DNA of 64,000 bases, taken from GCA-2715645 sp042095375. GTDB lineage: Bacteria > Bacteroidota > Bacteroidia > Cytophagales > MED-G16. The translations under genes were made by a program, and so were the position numbers. Shown here one piece after another: positions 18,093-27,960 of the stretch; the first letter of the stretch is position 1; every line of letters starts with the position of its first letter. The stretch covers positions 1 to 64,000 of the forward strand of contig JBELBJ010000003.1 of assembly GCA_042095375.1 (NCBI GenBank), given 5' to 3'. The notes beneath the pieces were generated by a model. That model was not told the origin of the DNA and did not search any database. It saw only the letters and a program-made list of their open reading frames with translations.

Positions 18093-19010
18093 ATGAAATC
18101 TATTTTAATTTCTGGTGGAACTGGTTTAATAGGGTCTAAACTCATTGATTCTTTAAACAAATCAAAATATAAGATTTATGTATTAACTAGAAAGAGATCA
18201 TTTATTAAAAATGATGTTAATTATATAAACTGGAATCCTGAAAATTTAGAATTAAATATTTCAGAAATAAAAGATTTATATTCGGTAATTAATCTTGCAG
18301 GACAATCTATAGGTGGTTGGATATGGACGAAAGCTTATAAAAAAAAACTATTAAATAGTAGAGTTGATTCCACAAAATTGTTATTCGAAAAAATTAAAGA
18401 TTTAAAAATAAAGCCGGAATCATTTATATCTGCTTCGGCTATAGGTTATTATGAGCCAGATACTTCAGATCCACAAGAAGAAAAAAATTTGCCAGGAAAA
18501 TCATTTTTATCTAAGCTAGTTCAGCAATGGGAAGAAGAAACATCTAAATTTAAATCTCTTGAAGTTAGAACTACAATTTTTAGAATTGGTTTGGTATTTT
18601 CTAAGAGAGGTGGAATCCTTAAAAAATTATATCCTTTATTTAAATTATTTTTTGGATTTCCTATGGGTTCAGGCAATCAAATTATGAGTTGGATTCATGA
18701 AGATGACATGGTTGAGTTAATTATTAGGGCACTGGAAGAAAAAAATTTAAAAGGGACTTTTAATGCTGTTGCACCTCAAAGAACTACTAATTTAATTTTT
18801 ACTAAGTCTTTATTAAAAGTTCTAAATAGATTTTCATATCCATCTTTTATTAAAGTACCATCCTTTTTTCTTAAAATTATTTTAGGAGAGCAATCAACCC
18901 TAATCTTAAATGGATTAAATGTTTCCTCTAAAAAATTAATTCAAGCAAATTATAAATTTAAATTTCCTGAATTAAAGCCAGCATTAAAATCTATTTATTT
19001 TAAAAAATAA
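18093..19010 (+). CDS. TIGR01777 family oxidoreductase (SDR epimerase, YfcH-like)
   Basis: Extended short-chain dehydrogenase/epimerase with an N-terminal NAD(P)-binding SGGTGLIGS (residues 7-15). It has the family signatures NLAGQSIGGWIWT, SASAIGYY and QWEEE, and a C-terminal DUF1731-like segment (PSFFLKIILGEQ). The length, 305 aa, is standard. The substrate is unknown for this family; some members influence cell division. It is probably the first gene before the transglycosylase, but a 95-bp spacer separates them. Confidence 0.88.
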   Translation: MKSILISGGTGLIGSKLIDSLNKSKYKIYVLTRKRSFIKNDVNYINWNPENLELNISEIKDLYSVINLAGQSIGGWIWTKAYKKKLLNSRVDSTKLLFEKIKDLKIKPESFISASAIGYYEPDTSDPQEEKNLPGKSFLSKLVQQWEEETSKFKSLEVRTTIFRIGLVFSKRGGILKKLYPLFKLFFGFPMGSGNQIMSWIHEDDMVELIIRALEEKNLKGTFNAVAPQRTTNLIFTKSLLKVLNRFSYPSFIKVPSFFLKIILGEQSTLILNGLNVSSKKLIQANYKFKFPELKPALKSIYFKK

Positions 19011-19105
19011 ATTAAAAAAAATGATTGATAATAATTTTTACTAAAAGGGTTAAAAATATTCAATAAGCTATTATAGTTTTACTTAAAAAAATAAAATTTA
19101 TTTAT

Positions 19106-19996
19106 ATGTATATAGTTAGAATTTTTCTTATCATATTTTCTTATTATTCGATTAGCTGTAGAGGTGATTTAACGAATGAGCAAAATAATTTGCAGAAAAA
19201 AGAAAGCTATCAAAATATCAAGATTTATTCTGTTCCTTCATCATTTACTTTTGCTGGAGAATCTATTCCCTTAGATTTGCCAGATGTAAGAGAAAAGTTC
19301 GACAAAGAGCTTCATGTAAACTCTTATCTTCATTCATCAACCATTTTATTACTTAAAAGATCAAGAAGATGGTTGCCTGAAATATCTGAAATTCTTAAAT
19401 CAAATGATATTCCTGAAGACTTTAAATATTTACCAGTAATAGAAAGCGGTTTAGAAAATGTAATCTCTTATAAAAGAGCGGTTGGGTTTTGGCAGTTTTT
19501 AGCTGCAACTGCAAGAGAAAATGGATTAGTTGTAAACAATGAAATAGATGAAAGATATGATCCTATAAAATCTACTTATGCTGCAGTAAAATATTTAAAG
19601 AAAGCAAATAAAAAGTTTGATAATTGGGTATCTTCAGCTGCTTCTTATAATAGAGGTGTTAGGGGTATTGAAAATTCAATAAAATCACAAAAAGTTAATG
19701 ATTTTTTTAGTTTATATCTGAATAATGAAACCACTAGATATATTTATAGAATTCTTGCAATAAAAGCAATTTTTGAAGATCCATCAAAATACGGATTTAA
19801 TTTAGATTCATTAGATTATTATTATCCTGAAAAACTTAAGGAACATAAAGTTTATAAGTCTATTCCAAATCTAAAAAATTGGTCTTTAACAAATGGATCT
19901 AATTATAAGGAATTAAAAAGGTATAATCCTTGGTTAAGAAAAAATAATTTGACTGTAAGAAAAAATAAAAGTTACACCATTTACCTTCCTCAATAG
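19106..19996 (+). CDS. Membrane-bound lytic murein transglycosylase (MltD-like lipoprotein)
   Basis: Lytic transglycosylase that cleaves peptidoglycan glycan strands to 1,6-anhydro ends. A lipoprotein signal ends at C18 (YSISC), so it would be anchored in the periplasm. The SLT domain shows the catalytic glutamate in LPVIESGLEN, then AVGFWQFLAATA and the late SAASYNRGV. The C-terminal part (NYKELKRYNPWLR, then KNKSYTIYLP) looks like a single degenerate LysM-like element, shorter than in classical MltD with several LysM repeats. It ends with TAG directly adjacent to uvrA. Confidence 0.88.
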   Translation: MYIVRIFLIIFSYYSISCRGDLTNEQNNLQKKESYQNIKIYSVPSSFTFAGESIPLDLPDVREKFDKELHVNSYLHSSTILLLKRSRRWLPEISEILKSNDIPEDFKYLPVIESGLENVISYKRAVGFWQFLAATARENGLVVNNEIDERYDPIKSTYAAVKYLKKANKKFDNWVSSAASYNRGVRGIENSIKSQKVNDFFSLYLNNETTRYIYRILAIKAIFEDPSKYGFNLDSLDYYYPEKLKEHKVYKSIPNLKNWSLTNGSNYKELKRYNPWLRKNNLTVRKNKSYTIYLPQ

Positions 19997-22849
19997 ATGA
20001 ATAATTTAAATAGTGATTTTAAAAGATTATCAGAGAAAAAAAATAAAATAGAAATACTAGGTGCTAGAGAAAATAATTTAAAAAACATAAATCTAGTTTT
20101 TCCAAAAAATAAACTAATAGTGTTTACAGGTATTTCAGGTAGCGGTAAAAGTTCTTTAGCTTTTGACACTATTTATGCGGAAGGTCAAAGAAGATATATG
20201 GAAAGCTTTTCGGCATATGCGAGAACATTTATTGGCAATATGGAGAGACCCAATGTTGATAAAATCAATGGTCTTTCGCCTGTAATCTCTATCGAACAAA
20301 AAACTACCTCAAAAAACCCAAGATCTACAGTTGGAACTTTAACAGAAATTTATGATTTTCTAAGATTATTGTTTGCAAGAATTTCAGATCCTATTTCTTT
20401 TGCTTCAGGAAAAAAAATGACTAGACAAAATTTCAAAACAATTTATTCAATGATAAAAAAAAAGTATGATAAAAAATCTATATTCATTTTATCACCTGTT
20501 GTTATTGGAAGGAAAGGAAATTATAAAGAATTATTTCTTCAAATAATAAAAATGGGATTCACTCAAGTAAGAGTTGATGGAGAGATATCCAATATATCAA
20601 AAAATATGGAGGTTGATAGATACTCTATTCATGATATCGAAATTGTAATTGATAAATTGAAAATTGATAAATCTAATTACAATCGACTCGAACATTCAAT
20701 TAAATTAGCCCTTGATAATGGAAATGATTCATTATATGTTATTAATGAAGATAATTCAATCCAGTATTATTCAAAAAAATTAATGGATTCAGAAAGCGGA
20801 ATTTCTTATGAGGAACCTTCTCCAAATAACTTTTCATTTAACTCGCCATATGGTGCTTGTAAAAATTGTAATGGACTCGGTATTGTTGAGGAAGTAGATC
20901 AAGAAGCTTTAATTGAAGATAAAAACTTAAGTATTAGTAGAGGAGGAATAATTCCACTAGGTATGTATCGAGATATATGGGTTTTTAAAAAAATAGAATC
21001 AATATTGAAGACTAATAAATTAGATATTACAACCCCAATAAAAAATATTCCTAAACATGTTTTAAATGAAATTTTTTACGGTAGCAATAATGAAATTGGT
21101 GTCGAATCAAAAAAATATCCTGGAACTATGTGGAATACAAAATTTGAAGGTATAATAAACTTTATGAATAATTATAAAAATAAAGGACCATCAAAATTGA
21201 AGTTATTTATGGAAAATTTTTTTACTGAAAAAAAATGTTCCAATTGCCAAGGGCAGCGGCTCAAAAAAGAATCATTACATTTTCTTATAAATAAAAAAAA
21301 CATTTTTGAACTTACTGAATTTAGCATTTTTAAATTATACGACTGGTTTAAAAAATTACCTAAGAAATTAAAAAAAGATAAAGATCTTATTGCGACTCCC
21401 ATATTGAAAGAGATAAATAAAAGAATCAAATTTTTATTAGATGTAGGATTAGGATATTTAAATTTAAATAGATCTTTGAAATCTTTATCGGGTGGTGAGG
21501 CGCAAAGAATAAGATTAGCTACTCAAATTGGAACTCAATTAATGGATGTTTTATATATTCTTGATGAGCCAAGTATTGGTCTACACCAAAAAGATAACGA
21601 TAAACTAATCAATTCTTTAAAATCTTTGAGAGATATAGGCAATACTATAATAGTTGTCGAGCATGATAAAGAAATGATGATGAATTCAGATTATATTGTT
21701 GATATAGGCCCTGGTCCAGGTGTAGATGGTGGTAAAATTGTAGCTCAAGGTCATCCTGAAATTTTTAAATTACAAGATACTTTGACAGCAAAGTACTTAA
21801 ATGGATCTAAAATAATAAGCAACAAAAATAGATTAAGAAAAAAAAATATTTTTATAGACCTTAAAGGTGCTTCAGGATTTAATTTAAAAAATATAAACCT
21901 GAAATTCCCATTATCTTCAATGGTTTGTGTAACTGGAGTCTCTGGCAGCGGTAAGTCTACTTTGGTTAATAAAACTTTAGCTCCTATTTTGAAACAAAAG
22001 TTATATAATTCTAGACAAAAGCCTCTTCCATATATTTCTATTTCTGGAGTCGAACACATTGATAAAATAATTGAAGTAGACCAGTCTCCTATAGGAAGAA
22101 CTCCAAGATCAAATCCTGCAACTTATATTGGTGTTTTTTCTGATATAAGAAACTTATTTTCTAAAATGTTAGAATCTAAAATAAGAGGTTTTAAACCAGG
22201 TAATTTTTCATTTAATGTTAAAGGAGGCAGGTGTGAAGTTTGTAGAGGCGCGGGAATTAAAATAATTGAAATGGATTTTTTACCTAATGTAAAAATTGAA
22301 TGTGACTCTTGTTATGGTCAAAGGTATACTAGAGAAACTCTAGAGGTAAGATTTAAAGGAAAATCAATTTTTGATGTATTAAATATGACTGTAGACGAAT
22401 CATGTGTTTTTTTTAAAAAAAACCATAAAATATTTAAAAAATTAAAATCTTTATTAGATGTTGGATTAGGATATATTTCATTGGGGCAATATGCCACTAC
22501 CTTATCTGGAGGGGAAGCACAAAGGATAAAGTTAGCAGCACAATTAAGTAAAAAAGATACAGGTAAAACTTTGTATTTATTAGATGAACCAACTACTGGG
22601 TTACATTTTAAGGATATTGAAAATCTTTTATTAGTATTAAATGAATTAATTGAAAAAGGTAATTCTGTATTGATAATTGAGCATAATATGGATATTATTA
22701 AATCATCAGATTATATAATCGATATAGGTCCAGATGGAGGAGAGAATGGAGGAAATATAGTAGCTCAGGGAGATAGAGAAATTATAATAAAAAATCGAAA
22801 AAGTTATACGGGCAAGTTTTTAAAAAAAGAATTAATATCAAACAAATAG
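19997..22849 (+). CDS. uvrA: Excinuclease ABC subunit UvrA
   Basis: Damage-recognition ATPase of nucleotide excision repair, acting with UvrB and UvrC (uvrC is at 31270-33063). It has two ABC modules with Walker A GISGSGKSS and GVSGSGKST, signatures SLSGGEAQRIRLA and TLSGGEAQRIKLA, and Walker B ILDEPSIGLH and LLDEPTTGLH. Zinc-finger cysteine pairs (CKNCNGLG...CSNCQGQR and CEVCRGAG...CDSCYGQR) are intact. The length, 950 aa, is typical. The start codon follows the preceding stop without a gap. The last 12 bp overlap the 3' end of the convergent hemW. Confidence 0.97.
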   Translation: MNNLNSDFKRLSEKKNKIEILGARENNLKNINLVFPKNKLIVFTGISGSGKSSLAFDTIYAEGQRRYMESFSAYARTFIGNMERPNVDKINGLSPVISIEQKTTSKNPRSTVGTLTEIYDFLRLLFARISDPISFASGKKMTRQNFKTIYSMIKKKYDKKSIFILSPVVIGRKGNYKELFLQIIKMGFTQVRVDGEISNISKNMEVDRYSIHDIEIVIDKLKIDKSNYNRLEHSIKLALDNGNDSLYVINEDNSIQYYSKKLMDSESGISYEEPSPNNFSFNSPYGACKNCNGLGIVEEVDQEALIEDKNLSISRGGIIPLGMYRDIWVFKKIESILKTNKLDITTPIKNIPKHVLNEIFYGSNNEIGVESKKYPGTMWNTKFEGIINFMNNYKNKGPSKLKLFMENFFTEKKCSNCQGQRLKKESLHFLINKKNIFELTEFSIFKLYDWFKKLPKKLKKDKDLIATPILKEINKRIKFLLDVGLGYLNLNRSLKSLSGGEAQRIRLATQIGTQLMDVLYILDEPSIGLHQKDNDKLINSLKSLRDIGNTIIVVEHDKEMMMNSDYIVDIGPGPGVDGGKIVAQGHPEIFKLQDTLTAKYLNGSKIISNKNRLRKKNIFIDLKGASGFNLKNINLKFPLSSMVCVTGVSGSGKSTLVNKTLAPILKQKLYNSRQKPLPYISISGVEHIDKIIEVDQSPIGRTPRSNPATYIGVFSDIRNLFSKMLESKIRGFKPGNFSFNVKGGRCEVCRGAGIKIIEMDFLPNVKIECDSCYGQRYTRETLEVRFKGKSIFDVLNMTVDESCVFFKKNHKIFKKLKSLLDVGLGYISLGQYATTLSGGEAQRIKLAAQLSKKDTGKTLYLLDEPTTGLHFKDIENLLLVLNELIEKGNSVLIIEHNMDIIKSSDYIIDIGPDGGENGGNIVAQGDREIIIKNRKSYTGKFLKKELISNK

Positions 22850-23959
22850 TTTTTCTGCAATGTAATCAACAAGAGCGGACCCTTTTTTTGTAGCTTTGAT
22901 TTTAGCTCTATTTATATAAATTAATTTATCGTTTATAAGTTTATCAATTGTATTTTTTTTATTTTGTAAAATATCATATTTAAGCTGTTTAGCTAATTGA
23001 TTATTATCTATACCCCATTTTGTTCTAATTCCAATCATAATTATTTCATTAATTTTCATTTTTTTTGATAGTTTTTCTTCAGTATTTGGAATGATTTTTT
23101 TATTTAAATTGGATATGTATTTGAAGTTATCTGAAATATTCCAGCTTCTATAATTGCCATTAAATGAGTGAGCACTTGGTCCTATTCCAAGATATGTTTT
23201 CCTTTTCCAGTATCCAGAATTATGCTTAGATTCATATCCTTTTTTACAAAAGCTAGATGTTTCATATTGAATATATTCTTCTTTTTCAAGTATTTTTTTT
23301 ATTAAATTAAACTGCTTTATTATTTCCGCATCCTTTTCTTTTTTGATTATATTATTTTTTACCCAATTATAGAAAACAGTTTTTTTTTCAATGGTTAAAT
23401 TATATGCTGAAATATGAGGAGGATTAAATTTTATAATTTCTTTAATATCGTTTTTTAATTTATTATAGCTATTTCCTGGTATGCCATAAATTAAATCAAC
23501 AGAAAAATTATCATAGTGTTCAGAAATTTTTTTTATTGACGAAATGGCTGTTTTCTTGTCATGGCTTCTATTAATAAATCTTAGAAGATTATTATTTAGA
23601 GTTTGAATTCCTAAACTAATTCTATTAATTCCATGCTTTTTCCATTTCATTAAATTATTTAAATTTATATCATCTGGATTTGCTTCTATAGTTATTTCTA
23701 AATTTGTCTTAACGGAAAAATTATTTTTTATTTCTTTTATAATATTTCCTATATAATTAGGATCTATCATAGATGGAGTTCCACCTCCAAAATATATAGT
23801 TTCAATTCTGTTTTTATTTAAAAAGTTTTTTCTTAAAATCAATTCAAATTTAATTGCTTCGATTAATTTGCCTACATTATTTTTATTTGTAGTAATATAA
23901 AAGTCACAGTAATGACATTTCTTTTTACAGAAAGGTATATGGATATAAATACCGGACAT
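22838..23959 (-). CDS. hemW: Radical SAM heme chaperone HemW
   Basis: Cytoplasmic radical-SAM protein that hands heme to target enzymes (formerly annotated as a coproporphyrinogen oxidase-like protein). The 4Fe-4S motif CKKKCHYC is at residues 11-18 and is preceded by the typical GIYIHIPF. The GGGTPSM, NPDD and GIQTL segments follow, and later GIGPSAHSF. The family lacks the fourth cysteine arrangement of true HemN, as here. At 373 aa it is normal. The 5' end overlaps the divergent DUF4271 gene, so each start lies inside the other gene's coding region. Confidence 0.92.
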   Translation of the reverse strand: MSGIYIHIPFCKKKCHYCDFYITTNKNNVGKLIEAIKFELILRKNFLNKNRIETIYFGGGTPSMIDPNYIGNIIKEIKNNFSVKTNLEITIEANPDDINLNNLMKWKKHGINRISLGIQTLNNNLLRFINRSHDKKTAISSIKKISEHYDNFSVDLIYGIPGNSYNKLKNDIKEIIKFNPPHISAYNLTIEKKTVFYNWVKNNIIKKEKDAEIIKQFNLIKKILEKEEYIQYETSSFCKKGYESKHNSGYWKRKTYLGIGPSAHSFNGNYRSWNISDNFKYISNLNKKIIPNTEEKLSKKMKINEIIMIGIRTKWGIDNNQLAKQLKYDILQNKKNTIDKLINDKLIYINRAKIKATKKGSALVDYIAEKLFV

Positions 23960-24697
23960 ATAAGTATATTTTTAGATAACAATATTGTTAATATAAAAGA
24001 TAAAGTCATACATAATTATGATTATTTATTAATAATGGTTGTAATAATTTGTTTATTAATAATTTATTATAAGGAAAATTTTAATAAATATTATAAAAAA
24101 TATATTGATGGTAAATTTTTTTATGTATCTCAACTAGGGGATGATTTTTTTTATAAAAAAAGTATATATAGTTATTCAACAATTATCCCTATTTTAGTAA
24201 TATCTCTTATTTTATCTCTTGCTTCCAGTTATATTGTAAAGGATATTTATTTAAATAGTTATTTTGGAGAGTTTGGTTTTTCAGAAATTTCAACATGGTT
24301 AATTATTGCAATAATTCTATTTATTTACACCTATATAAGATTGTTGGCATTTATATTTATTGGAAGATTATTTGGATTTGAAAATAAGATTCTCAAAATT
24401 ATTGTATTTGATTTTTTAAGAATTACAATTTTTTTATTACTAGTTAATGTTTTTGTTTTTTTTCTTTTTTATTTTTTGACCGACTTTGAATTTTCAAAGA
24501 AAATATTTGAAACAAATCGCTACATAATAATTTTTTATAGGTTTTTATATTTTTTAGTTAGAATTAGGAAAATTAAACATATAAACTTATTTAAAATAAT
24601 TTTTTACTTATCTATAACTGAATTGTTCTTTTCACTAATTACTTTACTTTTGGGGTATGATGGTTTAAGGTTTTTTTCTATAAATAGATTGTCATAA
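23939..24697 (+). CDS. DUF4271 family membrane protein
   Basis: Integral membrane protein of about 252 aa with roughly six hydrophobic segments. Its sequence and position (just upstream of hemD and the T9SS cluster) match the DUF4271 family of Bacteroidota, of unknown function. I chose ATG 23939; an in-frame ATG at 23912 would add nine residues and deepen the head-to-head overlap with hemW from 21 to 48 bp. Low-complexity Phe/Ile/Leu runs are typical of membrane segments here. Conserved association with uroporphyrinogen synthase and gliding genes is known, but a functional link is not. Confidence 0.75.
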   Translation: MDINTGHISIFLDNNIVNIKDKVIHNYDYLLIMVVIICLLIIYYKENFNKYYKKYIDGKFFYVSQLGDDFFYKKSIYSYSTIIPILVISLILSLASSYIVKDIYLNSYFGEFGFSEISTWLIIAIILFIYTYIRLLAFIFIGRLFGFENKILKIIVFDFLRITIFLLLVNVFVFFLFYFLTDFEFSKKIFETNRYIIIFYRFLYFLVRIRKIKHINLFKIIFYLSITELFFSLITLLLGYDGLRFFSINRLS

Positions 24698-24742
24698 TCA
24701 CTAACCGTTATCAATTTATATTCTAAATTAAAATTTATTTTA

Positions 24743-24750
24743 TAAGTTTG
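24743..24750 (+). promoter_or_regulatory. Candidate -7 element (TAAGTTTG) for hemD
   Basis: TAAGTTTG matches TAnnTTTG exactly and ends 16 bp before the hemD ATG. No clear TTG is found at the -33 spacing. Confidence 0.3.
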
Positions 24751-24766
24751 TGCCTCATTTTAAATC

Positions 24767-25564
24767 ATGAGTGAAATTAAATACAATAAGAAAAGATTAA
24801 AAAAGGTTGAAAGTATATTAATTTCTCAACCTGAGCCTTCTAACGATGCTTCTCCATTTTATAAACTTGTTAACAATTATAATTTGAAAGTGGATTTTAG
24901 ACAGTTTGAAAAACTTGATCCTGTAAGTGTTAAAGATTTTCGTAAGCAGAAAATAAATATTTTAGAACATACAGCAATTATTTTTACGAGCAGAAATGCA
25001 GTTGATCATTTTTTTAAGTTAGCTGAAGGATTAAAAATAAATATTCCAACAGATATGAAATATTTTTGTATATCTGAACAGACAGCAAATTATTTGCAGA
25101 AATATATTGTGATTAGAAAAAGAAAAATTTTTACTGGAAATAGAACTCCACTTGAGTTATTAGATGCAATTGAAGAAGCTGTAAAAAAATTTCCAGATGA
25201 AAAGTTCTTATTTCCTTGTTCAGATGTAAGAAAAAAATTAATATCTAAGTTTCTTAAAAAAAATAATTTAGATTACTCAGAAGCTATAATTTATAATACG
25301 GTCCCAAGTGATTTATCGGATTTAGAAAATGTATTTTACGATATCCTTGTTTTTTATAGCCCAGCAGGAATTCATTCATTATTTAAAAATTTTCCAAAAT
25401 TTAAACAAAACAATACTAGAATAGCAGGTTTTGGTCCTACTACTCAAAAAGCAATAAGTAAGAAAAAACTTATATTAGATATAGATGCCCCATTACCCTC
25501 TGCTCCTTCTATGGTTAGAGCTATCGAATTATATGTAAAGGCTGCAAATAAAATCACCAATTAA
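24767..25564 (+). CDS. hemD: Uroporphyrinogen-III synthase
   Basis: Cyclises hydroxymethylbilane to uroporphyrinogen III in heme/siroheme synthesis. The protein has the two-lobed HemD pattern: ILISQPEPS at the start, then IIFTSRNAVDHFF and FCISEQTA, and in the second half FLFPCSDVRKK and VFYSPAGIHSLF, ending with IAGFGPTTQKAI. HemD is poorly conserved, but the TSRNAV and SPAG signatures and the length (265 aa) support it. It sits between DUF4271 and the SprF-like gene, an arrangement common in this phylum. Confidence 0.88.
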   Translation: MSEIKYNKKRLKKVESILISQPEPSNDASPFYKLVNNYNLKVDFRQFEKLDPVSVKDFRKQKINILEHTAIIFTSRNAVDHFFKLAEGLKINIPTDMKYFCISEQTANYLQKYIVIRKRKIFTGNRTPLELLDAIEEAVKKFPDEKFLFPCSDVRKKLISKFLKKNNLDYSEAIIYNTVPSDLSDLENVFYDILVFYSPAGIHSLFKNFPKFKQNNTRIAGFGPTTQKAISKKKLILDIDAPLPSAPSMVRAIELYVKAANKITN

Positions 25565-25634
25565 TATAAACTTGTTTCAAATCGTTTTCGTTTATTATTA
25601 TATTTATTAGTAATAAATTATTTTAATTAATTTA

Positions 25635-26597
25635 ATGAGAAAAATATTAATTTTTTATTTTCTATTTCTATTCTTATATTTTGATGGGTATACTCAACAA
25701 GATCCTTATTTTAGTAGCTATTCATTTAATCCAGTAATTATAAATTCAAGCCTTTCATCTTTCGAAGACAAAAATTACGCTACGGCAATTTACAGAAATC
25801 AATGGACTGGATATTCTTCTTACTCCTCATCAAATTTGTCTTATTATAAAGGTGGTTCCCCTGTTACAAAATTATTAACTATCGTATTAAAAGATAAAAA
25901 GAAAAAATTATCATTTGGAGCTAACATTATTGATGATGAATTGGGTCCAAAATCTACATTTGAAATTAAACCCTTTATTTCTTTTAATAAAAAAATTAAT
26001 AACTCCATTTTGAGTTTGAGTTTATCTCCATCTTTTGGTAACCAAACTTTAAATTTTGATCAATTTATATTTGTTGATAGAACAGACCCATTTAATGTTC
26101 AAGGAAAAGAAACCGAATGGCAACCTGATTTTGATATTGGGTTTTCTTATTTAGGAAATCAACTTCTTTTAAGTTTATCAATAAATCATCTACTAACACC
26201 ATCTTTCAATTTTGGAATTCCAGGATTGATAAATAGAAGAGATATATCATATAATATATTATCTAAATATAGTTTAGAAATAGATAGAGATTTGACCATA
26301 GAACCATATCTATTATTAAGATCTGATTTATCTTCATTTACTTTTGACATAAGTGGCTTAGCTACATATAAAGATAGATTTAAAGTAGGCACATCATATA
26401 GACACAATGAGGCAGTAATTTTATTTTTAGGCTATAGTTTACTTAAACAAAATAAATTACATTTAGGCTATGCGTTTGATTATGTTATAAAAAATGTTAA
26501 TGCAAAAAGCACAACTTCTAATGAAATTCTTATTAGATATGATCTTCCAATGCCTCAAGTTAAAAAACCGATAAGAACACCTAGGTTTATTTATTGA
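25635..26597 (+). CDS. PorP/SprF family type IX secretion membrane protein
   Basis: Outer-membrane beta-barrel protein of the PorP/SprF family, which in gliding bacteria helps export and anchor adhesins such as SprB through the T9SS. A signal peptide (about residues 1-20) is followed by QDPYFSSYSFNPVIINSS, the family's N-terminal signature, and RNQWTGY. Amphipathic strands run to the C-terminus. The length, 320 aa, is typical. It lies 175 bp before gldK, the usual neighbourhood. Several paralogues per genome exist, so assignment to a specific SprF/PorP is not made. Confidence 0.9.
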   Translation: MRKILIFYFLFLFLYFDGYTQQDPYFSSYSFNPVIINSSLSSFEDKNYATAIYRNQWTGYSSYSSSNLSYYKGGSPVTKLLTIVLKDKKKKLSFGANIIDDELGPKSTFEIKPFISFNKKINNSILSLSLSPSFGNQTLNFDQFIFVDRTDPFNVQGKETEWQPDFDIGFSYLGNQLLLSLSINHLLTPSFNFGIPGLINRRDISYNILSKYSLEIDRDLTIEPYLLLRSDLSSFTFDISGLATYKDRFKVGTSYRHNEAVILFLGYSLLKQNKLHLGYAFDYVIKNVNAKSTTSNEILIRYDLPMPQVKKPIRTPRFIY

Positions 26598-26742
26598 ATT
26601 AGTCTAAATTTTTCAATTTTTTAAATTTTATAAAAATTTGTTAAATTTGCTGTCCATTTTTAAGTTAACCTTTAATCACCGTAAAACTAAACCATCAATA
26701 GATTTAATAATTTGTTATTAAAAGCAATAATTTAGATATTTT

Positions 26743-26762
26743 AAAGTTAAACATTAACTTTG
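26743..26762 (+). promoter_or_regulatory. Palindrome overlapping candidate -7 element upstream of gldK
   Basis: AAAGTTAA (26743-26750), a 3-bp spacer and TTAACTTT (26754-26761) form a perfect 19-bp palindrome. Its right arm contains TAACTTTG (26755-26762), an exact TAnnTTTG match, ending 10 bp before the gldK ATG. A related AAGTTAA lies at 26662-26668. The arrangement suggests an operator that could block the promoter. No clear -33 TTG is visible. Confidence 0.4.
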
Positions 26763-26772
26763 TTAGTTATAT

Positions 26773-27876
26773 ATGAAAGTATTTAGGCTAAATATTATAG
26801 GTAGTTTTTGTCTTTGGGCATTAATAGTAGTTGTGCTTAATGGCTGTTTTATTTTAGGTGGGGGCGTAAGCCAAAAGGAAGGAAAGCAAAAAGGACAACT
26901 GGTAGGTGCTCCTGATAGAGATGGGTTTGAAATGGCTGCTCAATTTGGCATGGTTAAAATTCCAACTGGTAAGTTTTACATGGGACAAGCCGATGAAAAT
27001 ATTCAATTAGATCAAAGTAACAGAAACAGACAGGTAACAATCAGTGCTTTTTATATGGATGATACTGAAATCACTAATAATGAGTACAGACAATTTATTA
27101 GATATATTGAGATGAATTCTCAAGATGGTGCAGAAGAAGGAGGCGTAGAAGAAGATATAGACGAGGGTGGTCCCATCTATCGTATACCTGAAGGATACAC
27201 TCTTCAAGATTTAAAACCTGATAGTACAGTTTGGAGTACTGATTTTACCCATCATTATGGTGATCCACTACTAGCATATTATTGGAGCCATCCTGCGTTT
27301 GATGACTATCCGGTAGTTGGTGTTTCTTGGAAATCGGCTAGTGAATTTACAAAATGGAGAAGTAATTTTCTAAATGACTATCGTAGATCAAAAAAATTGC
27401 AGCCTTTTCCAAATTTTAGATTACCAACAGAAGCAGAATGGGAATATGCATCTAGAGGTGGTAGAGATAATGTTAAGTATCCATGGGGAAATCCGTATGT
27501 TAGAAATTCAAGAGGTTGTGTATTGGCAAATTTTAAACCTGGAAGAGGTAATTATGTGGATGATGGATATGCTTACACTTCTCCAGTAGGAGCTTTTTTC
27601 CCAAATGATTTTGGTTTATATGATATGTCTGGTAATGTAGCAGAATGGTGTCTAGATGCTTACATTGATGAGTATACACCCATAACTTGGGATTTAAATC
27701 CTGTCTTTAGAAATGATACCATAGATGAAAAAGTTATAAGAGGAGGTTCATGGAAAGATATTGCATTCTTTATTGAAGTGGCAACTAGAACTTATGAGCA
27801 TCAAGATACTGTCAGAGCATTTATTGGTTTTAGAACCGCATTACCTCATCTAGGAAGAAGCTACGATAATTTTTAA
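26773..27876 (+). CDS. gldK: Gliding motility / T9SS outer-membrane lipoprotein GldK (PorK)
   Basis: Lipoprotein that forms, with GldN, the periplasmic ring of the type IX secretion system at the outer membrane. The lipobox VVLNGC puts the acylated cysteine at residue 25. The rest is a formylglycine-generating-enzyme-like (SUMF1) fold with VKIPTGKFYMG, DTEITNNEYRQF, YPVVGVSWKSA, RLPTEAEWEYASRGG, GNVAEW and RGGSW. The fold is used here structurally rather than for catalysis. The length, 367 aa, is close to that of characterised GldK. It is followed by gldL after 84 bp, beginning the gldKLMN operon. Confidence 0.95.
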   Translation: MKVFRLNIIGSFCLWALIVVVLNGCFILGGGVSQKEGKQKGQLVGAPDRDGFEMAAQFGMVKIPTGKFYMGQADENIQLDQSNRNRQVTISAFYMDDTEITNNEYRQFIRYIEMNSQDGAEEGGVEEDIDEGGPIYRIPEGYTLQDLKPDSTVWSTDFTHHYGDPLLAYYWSHPAFDDYPVVGVSWKSASEFTKWRSNFLNDYRRSKKLQPFPNFRLPTEAEWEYASRGGRDNVKYPWGNPYVRNSRGCVLANFKPGRGNYVDDGYAYTSPVGAFFPNDFGLYDMSGNVAEWCLDAYIDEYTPITWDLNPVFRNDTIDEKVIRGGSWKDIAFFIEVATRTYEHQDTVRAFIGFRTALPHLGRSYDNF

Positions 27877-27960
27877 TATTAAATTAAATTTTTAACTTAC
27901 ATATTATAAAAATATTATTTATAAAAAAAACAAAACTTTAAACAACTAAATTAAAAAACT

